5,396 nucleotides of DNA from the NCBI GenBank assembly GCA_958420075.1, contig CATZIM010000144.1, positions 1 to 5,396 of the forward strand. The letters are read 5' to 3'. The stretch comes from an uncultured Clostridia bacterium. GTDB taxonomy: Bacteria; Bacillota; Clostridia; Lachnospirales; Anaerotignaceae. Each line of letters begins with the position of its first letter. Position 1 is the first letter of the stretch. Shown piece by piece: positions 1 through 3,556 of this stretch. Under the pieces are notes generated by a model. That model was not told where the DNA came from, made no database searches, and saw nothing but the letters and a program-made list of their open reading frames with translations. The translations under genes were made by a program, and so were the position numbers.

Positions 1-101
1 GGAAATATGAACAGATGCCCATTGGCATTTATATGGATCGTTTTACAGGTGGTTCAGCTGCTTTGGTTCCGCCTGTTTTGTTGGAGGAGGAAGGCATATG
101 A
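1..101 (+). CDS. spoIIGA: SpoIIGA, C-terminal end only (pro-sigma-E processing protease)
   Basis: Only the last 32 codons are present; the gene begins before the window. Reading in the frame that starts at base 3 gives a peptide ending in [17 protein letters not shown] and a TGA at 99-101. SpoIIGA is the membrane-embedded aspartic protease that removes the pro-peptide of sigma-E after a signal from the forespore; its catalytic Asp lies in the part not shown. The identification rests on position (immediately upstream of sigE, as in other spore formers), the ATGA overlap with sigE, and the family's usual C-terminal pattern of an Ala-Leu pair followed by Pro and Leu-Leu. The tail alone would not be diagnostic. 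Another frame is also open here, but it runs on into sigE and has no ribosome site of its own. Confidence 0.78.
   Translation, partial: KYEQMPIGIYMDRFTGGSAALVPPVLLEEEGI
83..90 (+). promoter_or_regulatory. Ribosome binding site for sigE inside the end of spoIIGA
   Basis: GGAGGAGG lies 7 bases before the ATG at 98 and inside the last codons of spoIIGA. With the ATGA stop/start overlap, this indicates translational coupling of the protease and its substrate, and it fixes the sigE start so that the full pro-sequence is included. Confidence 0.85.
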
Positions 102-829
102 AAGTATGGAAGTATCAACTGTTTTTCTGGAAATATCGTCTGGAAAGCTGGTTGAAGAAGTGGCAGAAAGCCACAGGGATTTTTTATATTGGAGGAAGTG
201 ATGTATTTCCGCCGCCGCTGAAGCCAGATGAAGAGGCTTTGCTGTTGGAGCAGCTGGGCGGCGAGGATGATTTGCAGGTGAAATCCGTACTCATCGAGCG
301 AAATCTTCGTTTGGTGGTATATATCGCCAGAAAATTTGAAAATACAGGTATCAATGTGGAAGATTTGATTTCCATTGGAACCATTGGACTTATCAAAGCT
401 ATTAATACTTTTAAAACAGATAAGAACATCAAGCTGGCAACTTATGCTTCAAGATGTATTGAAAATGAAATTCTCATGTATCTGCGCCGGAATAGTAAAA
501 CCCGGGCAGAGGTTTCCATAGATGAACCCCTCAATGTGGATTGGGAGGGAAACGAACTGCTGCTTTCAGATATTTTGGGAACGGAAAGCGATGCCATTTA
601 CAAGAGCATCGAAGACGAGGTCAACAAAGATCTGCTCCATCAAGCTATGGAGAAACTTTCCGGCAGAGAGCGGCAGATCGTCCAGATGCGTTTTGGAATT
701 TTGCCGGAAACCACAGAACGCACCCAAAAGGAGGTGGCAGATATTCTAGGTATCTCCCAGTCCTATATTTCCCGTCTGGAAAAGAAAATCATGGGGCGGC
801 TGAAAAAAGAAATGAATAAACTGATGTAA
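98..829 (+). CDS. sigE: RNA polymerase sigma-E precursor (pro-SigE), mother-cell sporulation sigma factor
   Basis: This 243-residue protein matches pro-sigma-E along its whole length and is close in size to the B. subtilis protein (239). Residues 1-29 form the pro-sequence, rich in Trp, Tyr, Phe and Lys, which holds the inactive factor at the membrane. By alignment with B. subtilis (cut between Tyr27 and Tyr28), SpoIIGA should cut between Phe29 and Tyr30, just before IGGSD. Sigma region 2 covers about residues 65-135 ([16 protein letters not shown], then [17 protein letters not shown] and [20 protein letters not shown]). A linker with DEPLN and [12 protein letters not shown] follows. Region 4 covers about 185-240, with the helix-turn-helix [20 protein letters not shown]. 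The start is set by the ribosome site at 83-90 and the ATGA overlap with spoIIGA. The factor directs early mother-cell transcription. The promoter must lie upstream of spoIIGA, outside the window. Nothing looks broken. Confidence 0.98.
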   Translation: MKVWKYQLFFWKYRLESWLKKWQKATGIFYIGGSDVFPPPLKPDEEALLLEQLGGEDDLQVKSVLIERNLRLVVYIARKFENTGINVEDLISIGTIGLIKAINTFKTDKNIKLATYASRCIENEILMYLRRNSKTRAEVSIDEPLNVDWEGNELLLSDILGTESDAIYKSIEDEVNKDLLHQAMEKLSGRERQIVQMRFGILPETTERTQKEVADILGISQSYISRLEKKIMGRLKKEMNKLM

Positions 830-847
830 CGAGAAAGAAGGTGAGAA

Positions 848-874
848 CCCCTGTGCCATGCACGGGGGATTTTT
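848..874 (+). terminator. Intrinsic terminator after sigE, shared with a convergent gene
   Basis: CCCCTGTGC (848-856) pairs with GCACGGGGG (860-868) across a CAT loop, giving 9 bp with one G-T wobble, followed by ATTTTT. It begins 18 bases after the sigE stop. The minus-strand small gene stops at 874, directly beside it; in that direction the tract after the stem is TTCTCACC, so termination should be weaker. Read-through into sigG cannot be excluded. Confidence 0.75.
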
Positions 875-1041
875 CATGTGTCCAGATAATGGAGAGGTTC
901 AAAATCCGTATTTTTTGTTCTGCCGCAGCCATTTTCAAATGCCTGCATAGGCTGTCCGTGGCTCTGAAAGGAAATGCGTCTGGTGCTGTCCCGACATTCC
1001 TGTAAGTTGGTAATGGCTTCCGTCTGTTCTTTGCTGCGCAT
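874..1041 (-). CDS. Small unrecognised protein, 55 residues, convergent with sigE
   Basis: I do not recognise this protein. The ATG (complement of 1039-1041) is preceded by a strong ribosome site, AAAGGAG, at 1056-1050 with 8 bases of spacing, which is why this start is chosen over an in-frame ATG at 1200 that has no such site. The product starts MRSKEQTEAITNLQ and ends DFEPLHYLDT. It is hydrophilic, has two cysteines (16 and 39), and shows no membrane segment or signal peptide. The TGA at 876-874 abuts the hairpin at 848-868, as expected for a gene converging on sigE and sharing its terminator. Codon use resembles that of the neighbours. A CATACTT sequence at 1089-1083, about 40 bases upstream, resembles the -10 of sigma-E/G/K promoters, but no convincing -35 lies at the right distance. 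The alternative is a chance reading frame in the sigE-sigG spacer; the ribosome site and the stop position argue against that. Confidence 0.6.
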   Translation of the reverse strand: MRSKEQTEAITNLQECRDSTRRISFQSHGQPMQAFENGCGRTKNTDFEPLHYLDT

Positions 1042-1127
1042 AAAATCAACTCCTTTTTCAACAGCATATCCTTTTCGTGAAAAAGTATGCCGCTGTTTCC
1101 ATAGAAGAATATGGCAGTTTTTGCGAG

Positions 1128-1157
1128 GTATATTTTGCCTGCCTGCAGGGAAAATTC
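1128..1157 (+). promoter_or_regulatory. Probable sigma-F promoter for sigG
   Basis: GTATA at 1128-1132 matches the sigma-F -35 consensus GYWTA at all five positions. After 15 bases, GGGAAAATTC at 1148-1157 matches the -10 consensus GGNRANAMTW at 8 of 10. A start about 6 bases downstream would leave a leader of roughly 37 bases before the sigG ATG at 1200. In B. subtilis the sigma-G gene is transcribed by sigma-F in the forespore, so position and sequence agree. The match was made by eye against the B. subtilis consensus. Confidence 0.65.
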
Positions 1158-1199
1158 TTTCATAGAATTTCGCAAGAAATCTGAGCGGGGGTGTAGGCA

Positions 1200-1976
1200 A
1201 TGGGATATTATAAAAAAGTGGAGATCAGCGGCGTGAATACAGCGCAGCTTCCAGTGCTGAGTGCATTGCAGGCAAAGGAGCTGTTCCGTCGGTATCATGA
1301 TGGAGATGAAAGCGCCAGAGAATTGCTCATAGAGGGGAATCTGCGTCTTGTTTTGAGTGTGATTAAGCGGTTTGAAAACCGCAATGAAGATATGGACGAT
1401 TTGTTTCAGGTAGGCGTTGTAGGGCTTTTGAAAGCCATTGAAAATTTCAATCCGGATCTGGATGTCATGCCATCCAGTTACCTTTGTCCTATGATTAGTG
1501 GGGAAGTGCGGCGGTATCTGCGGGACAATAATACCATTCGGGTTTCTCGTTCTCTGCGGGATACGGCATATCGTGCTCTGCAAGTGCGGGAGCGGCTTAC
1601 AGCAGAGAAATCCAAAGAACCTTCTGTGGATGAAATTGCCAAAGAAATGGGCTTGCCCAAAGAAAGCGTTGTGCAGGCGTTGGATGCCATACAGGACCCG
1701 GTTTCTCTTTTTGAGCCAGTATATCATGATGGCGGAGATACGCTATTTGTGATGGATCAGGTCAGTGATGACAAAAACGGCGATAAGCTCTGGCTGGAAA
1801 ATCTTTCTTTGCAGGAAGCCATGCACCATTTGTCAGAGAGGGAAAAGAAAATCGTGGCGCTGCGGTTTTTTGAAGGGAAAACCCAGACAGAAGTCAGCAG
1901 CGAAATCGGCATCAGTCAGGCACAGGTTTCCCGCCTGGAAAAATCAGCTTTAAAGAGAATGCGCAAGTATGTATGA
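1200..1976 (+). CDS. sigG: RNA polymerase sigma-G, late forespore sporulation sigma factor
   Basis: This 258-residue protein aligns end to end with B. subtilis sigma-G (260). The N-terminal signature VEISGVNTAQLPVL and the region-3 signature DAIQDPVSLFEPVYHDGGD identify sigma-G rather than sigma-F. Region 2 spans about 45-112 (GNLRLVLSVIKRF, DDLFQVGVVGLLKAIENF, GEVRRYLRDNN). Region 3 spans about 115-185. Region 4 ends with the helix-turn-helix TQTEVSSEIGISQAQVSRLE. Sigma-G drives forespore genes for DNA protection and germination. The start has a moderate ribosome site, GGGGGTG at 1187-1193, 6 bases before ATG. Oddities: residue 45 is Glu, where B. subtilis sigma-G has Asn; residues 90-100 read MPSSYLCPMIS where the family has KFSTYAVPMII; and Asn62 replaces the usual Gly of the RFxNRG motif. 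The frame is otherwise intact, so it is read as functional. It lies 370 bases from sigE, a wide gap holding its own promoter. Confidence 0.97.
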   Translation: MGYYKKVEISGVNTAQLPVLSALQAKELFRRYHDGDESARELLIEGNLRLVLSVIKRFENRNEDMDDLFQVGVVGLLKAIENFNPDLDVMPSSYLCPMISGEVRRYLRDNNTIRVSRSLRDTAYRALQVRERLTAEKSKEPSVDEIAKEMGLPKESVVQALDAIQDPVSLFEPVYHDGGDTLFVMDQVSDDKNGDKLWLENLSLQEAMHHLSEREKKIVALRFFEGKTQTEVSSEIGISQAQVSRLEKSALKRMRKYV

Positions 1977-1983
1977 TTTATAG

Positions 1984-2035
1984 AAAAAGGTTTCCTTTTT
2001 ATGGATTCAGTTTCTATGGACAATCGTCCTTTTTT
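1984..2035 (+). terminator. Possible weak terminator region after sigG
   Basis: Two small hairpins follow the sigG stop. AAAAAGG (1984-1990) pairs with CCTTTTT (1994-2000). GGAC (2018-2021) pairs with GTCC (2026-2029) and is followed by six T. Both are weak (AT-rich or only 4 bp), and ATAGAAA at 1980-1986 can instead pair with TTTCTAT at 2011-2017. The second hairpin overlaps the -35 of the next promoter. Termination here is plausible but not secure. Confidence 0.35.
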
Positions 2036-2045
2036 AGAGTAAAAT
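2017..2045 (+). promoter_or_regulatory. Vegetative (sigma-A type) promoter for the cysteine hydrolase gene
   Basis: TGGACA at 2017-2022 (5 of 6 against TTGACA) and TAAAAT at 2040-2045 (5 of 6 against TATAAT) are separated by exactly 17 bases. A start near 2052 gives a leader of about 42 bases before the ATG at 2094. This would make the hydrolase gene independent of the sporulation genes upstream. Confidence 0.6.
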
Positions 2046-2072
2046 ATTTTTGAGTAAAATAAAAATATTTTT
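2037..2072 (+). repeat. Two AT palindromes in a tandem repeat over the -10 and start region
   Basis: GAGTAAAAT occurs at 2037-2045 and again at 2052-2060. Each copy leads into a perfect palindrome: AAAATATTTT at 2041-2050 and AAAAATATTTTT at 2061-2072. The palindrome centres are 21 bases apart, about two helical turns, and the first overlaps the -10 box. The arrangement resembles a paired operator, but plain AT richness could also produce it. Confidence 0.35.
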
Positions 2073-2093
2073 CAATCAAGGAGGAATTTGTTT

Positions 2094-2636
2094 ATGAAAC
2101 TGCGTGCAGAAGATACAGCAGCACTTTTTATCGATTTTCAGGAACGTCTGGTTCCTGCCATCCATGACAATGAAGCAATCGTGGAAAAAACAGTGATTCT
2201 GGCAAAAGGTTTGCAGGAATTTGGTGTTCCTGTGGCTGTGACACAGCAGTATACAAAAGGTCTGGGCGACACTGTACCGGCTGTAAAAGAAGCTTTTGCT
2301 GATTTTAACTATATTGAAAAAACATCTTTTTCCTGCTGTGAATGTGAAGAATTTGCTTCCTGGGCAAAAGCATTGGGCAAGAAAAATATCATCGTTTGCG
2401 GTGTAGAAGCGCATATCTGCGTACTGCAGACTGTACTGGATCTGATGGAAGCTGGTCTGAACGTATTCGTTCCTGCAGACTGCATCGGTTCCAGAAAACT
2501 GTATGACAAAGAAATGGGTATCAAACGTCTGGAAAAAGAAGGCGCATACCTGACAACTTGTGAAGCAGTTCTCTTTGAACTGACAGGCGGTGCAAAATCC
2601 CCTCATTTCAAAGTGATTTCCAAACTGGTAAAATAA
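2094..2636 (+). CDS. Isochorismatase-family cysteine hydrolase (YcaC-like)
   Basis: The 180-residue protein has the alpha/beta fold signature of the isochorismatase-like cysteine hydrolases. The expected catalytic triad is visible: Asp14 in FIDFQERL, Lys76 in EKTSFSC, and Cys109 in CGVEAHICVLQT, with the usual cis-peptide segment just before the cysteine. The Asp-x-His-x-His metal site of nicotinamidases is absent; the corresponding stretch reads TQQYTKGLGDT, as in YcaC-type members. It is therefore probably a cytosolic amidase-like hydrolase of unknown substrate rather than a true isochorismatase or nicotinamidase. The ATG at 2094 is chosen because AAGGAGG (2078-2084) lies 9 bases upstream; an in-frame TTG at 2088 would be only 3 bases away. 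It has its own promoter (2017-2045) and is followed by a hairpin. Family assignment is firm, the substrate is not known. Confidence 0.93.
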   Translation: MKLRAEDTAALFIDFQERLVPAIHDNEAIVEKTVILAKGLQEFGVPVAVTQQYTKGLGDTVPAVKEAFADFNYIEKTSFSCCECEEFASWAKALGKKNIIVCGVEAHICVLQTVLDLMEAGLNVFVPADCIGSRKLYDKEMGIKRLEKEGAYLTTCEAVLFELTGGAKSPHFKVISKLVK

Positions 2637-2647
2637 AAGAATTTTTG

Positions 2648-2672
2648 GGACACTCCTGCGGGGGTGTCCTTT
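2648..2672 (+). terminator. Hairpin after the cysteine hydrolase gene, likely terminator
   Basis: GGACACTCC (2648-2656) pairs with GGGGTGTCC (2661-2669) around a TGCG loop, giving 9 bp with one T-G wobble, then TTT. The T tract is short, so some transcription may continue into the gene at 2704. Confidence 0.6.
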
Positions 2673-2703
2673 CCAACGATAAGAAACAGAAAGAAGGCGG
2701 CTT

Positions 2704-3309
2704 ATGGGTTTCTGGAAAAACTGGAAGGGAAAAGAACATTTTCAAACCATTACATACCATCGAAAACTGGTTCGGCAGAATTGTTTTCGTGTCGGTTTGT
2801 ACCGGCAGGGACTGATGCATGACCTTTCCAAATATTCTCCGACAGAATTTCTGGTAGGTGCAAGATATTTTCAGGGAGACCGCAGCCCCAATAATGCGGA
2901 ACGTGAAGCAAAGGGTTATTCCTCCTCTTGGCTCCATCACAAAGGACGGAATAAGCATCACTTTGAATATTGGATTGACTATACCCTGAAGCCGGGAGAA
3001 ATTCTGGGCGGTATGAAAATGCCCGTGCATTTCGTTGTGGAAATGTTTATGGATCGTATTGCGGCTTGCAAAGTGTATCAGAAAGAAAACTATACAGATG
3101 CCAGCCCTTGGCTGTACCATAAACAAAGCAGAAGGGTGCATGTATTGATGCATCCAGATTCTTTGCGGCTGCTGGAACGTTTGCTGAAAATGCTGGCAGT
3201 GCGTGGGGAAGAAGAAACATTTGCTTATGTAAGAAAAATCCTGCGCCATGACAGACAGCAGAGACTGCGGGAATTTCTGCATCGGAATGAAATCAGAAAG
3301 AAAAGATAA
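2704..3309 (+). CDS. DUF5662-like protein with an HD-type His/Asp pattern
   Basis: This 201-residue protein looks like the conserved uncharacterised family DUF5662; I recall the family from its HDLSKYSPTEF core and could not search. Residues arranged as in metal-binding HD-fold enzymes are visible: His19, His39-Asp40 in LMHDLSKYSPTEF, His78-His79 and His85-His86 in LHHKGRNKHHFEYW, and Asp117 in EMFMDRIAA. A metal-dependent phosphohydrolase-like activity is an inference only. There is no signal peptide or membrane segment. The C-terminal 60 residues are helical in character and very basic, ending RKKR. The ATG has AAGAAGG (2691-2697) 6 bases upstream. It lies 67 bases after the hydrolase gene with a hairpin between; I see no clear promoter of its own, so it may depend on read-through. 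Its stop codon falls inside the first copy of a tandem duplication (3305-3336). Confidence 0.85.
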   Translation: MGFWKNWKGKEHFQTITYHRKLVRQNCFRVGLYRQGLMHDLSKYSPTEFLVGARYFQGDRSPNNAEREAKGYSSSWLHHKGRNKHHFEYWIDYTLKPGEILGGMKMPVHFVVEMFMDRIAACKVYQKENYTDASPWLYHKQSRRVHVLMHPDSLRLLERLLKMLAVRGEEETFAYVRKILRHDRQQRLREFLHRNEIRKKR

Positions 3310-3336
3310 TATATAAAAAAGATAATATATAAAAAA
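3305..3336 (+). repeat. Perfect 16-base tandem duplication over a stop codon
   Basis: GATAATATATAAAAAA occurs at 3305-3320 and again, identical, at 3321-3336. The TAA of the DUF5662-like gene (3307-3309) lies within the first copy. The unit is AT-only apart from one G, and slippage during replication is the simplest origin. Confidence 0.9.
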
Positions 3337-3373
3337 GAAGGTTCCATGTTAGGGGCATCTTCATAAGAAAACA

Positions 3374-3425
3374 AAGAAAGCTGAAATCCTCATCAAACAA
3401 AGGATTTCAGCTTTCTTATTTTTAC
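3374..3425. terminator. Strong hairpin terminator between the convergent genes, probably bidirectional
   Basis: AAGAAAGCTGAAATCC (3374-3389) pairs perfectly with 3402-3417 over 16 bp, with a 12-base loop. ATTTTTAC follows on the plus strand. On the minus strand the stem is followed by TGTTTTCTTATG. It should end transcription of the DUF5662-like gene and could serve the carboxypeptidase gene from the other side. Confidence 0.85.
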
Positions 3426-3449
3426 TGAGATTTTATTCGGTATGTTTTC

Positions 3450-3483
3450 TTCTGAAGACAGCAGTCGCAATTCCCCTTCAGAA
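3450..3483. other. 8-bp hairpin in the convergent intergenic region
   Basis: TTCTGAAG (3450-3457) pairs with CTTCAGAA (3476-3483) around an 18-base loop. It lies inside the long inverted repeat. No gene is seen here; a short plus-strand reading frame crosses it but has no ribosome site. Confidence 0.45.
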
Positions 3484-3518
3484 ATCAATAAAACGGAAAA
3501 CCAATGTTTTCTTAAGGG

Positions 3519-3547
3519 GAAGTTCCTTTATATGGAACCTTCTTTTT
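3519..3547 (+). terminator. Hairpin with T tract facing the end of the carboxypeptidase gene
   Basis: GAAGTTCC (3519-3526) pairs with GGAACCTTC (3534-3542) with one bulged C and a TTTATAT loop, followed by five T. In the plus direction it would stop transcripts that pass the 3374 hairpin before they run antisense into the carboxypeptidase gene. The right side of this hairpin is also an arm of the long inverted repeat, so the two foldings compete. Confidence 0.4.
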
Positions 3548-3556
3548 ATCATTCAT

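Larger units (their letters stand above)
3332..3547. repeat. Long-range inverted repeat between the convergent genes
   Basis: AAAAAGAAGGTTCCAT at 3332-3347 is a perfect reverse complement of 3532-3547. Ten more bases pair inside it: TAAGAAAACA at 3364-3373 with TGTTTTCTTA at 3505-3514, after spacers of 16 and 17 bases. Each arm therefore consists of the same two blocks at the same spacing, in inverted orientation. The pairs enclose the hairpins at 3374-3417 and 3450-3483. Outside the arms, each neighbouring gene ends with an AGATAA (Arg-stop) followed by A-rich sequence, so the similarity may extend into both gene ends. It could be a small MITE-like element, an inverted duplication of a gene end, or a structured RNA. 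Confidence 0.6.

Noticed and set aside
974..1165. A 63-codon plus-strand frame between sigE and sigG
   Set aside because: It has no ribosome site and lies opposite the better supported minus-strand small gene and over the sigma-F promoter.
789..1727. A 312-codon open frame on the minus strand across sigG
   Set aside because: It lies opposite the 5' two thirds of sigG and the sigE-sigG gap, has no ribosome site at its start, and its product is rich in His, Phe and Cys without domain features, typical of an antisense shadow.
1200..1976. Reading the second sigma factor as sigma-F because of Glu45
   Set aside because: The N-terminal GVNTAQLPVL and the DAIQDPVSLFEP signature are those of sigma-G, as is the position after sigE.
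2076..2606. A 176-codon minus-strand frame opposite the cysteine hydrolase
   Set aside because: The hydrolase has its catalytic residues and ribosome site on the plus strand; the opposite frame is Phe/Cys-rich and has no start signal.
2094..2636. Reading the hydrolase as a nicotinamidase
   Set aside because: The Asp-x-His-x-His metal-binding motif is not present.
3346..3366. A six-codon frame (MLGASS) after AAGAAGG, as a possible leader peptide
   Set aside because: No gene follows on the same strand for it to control, and the AAGAAGG is part of the inverted repeat arm.
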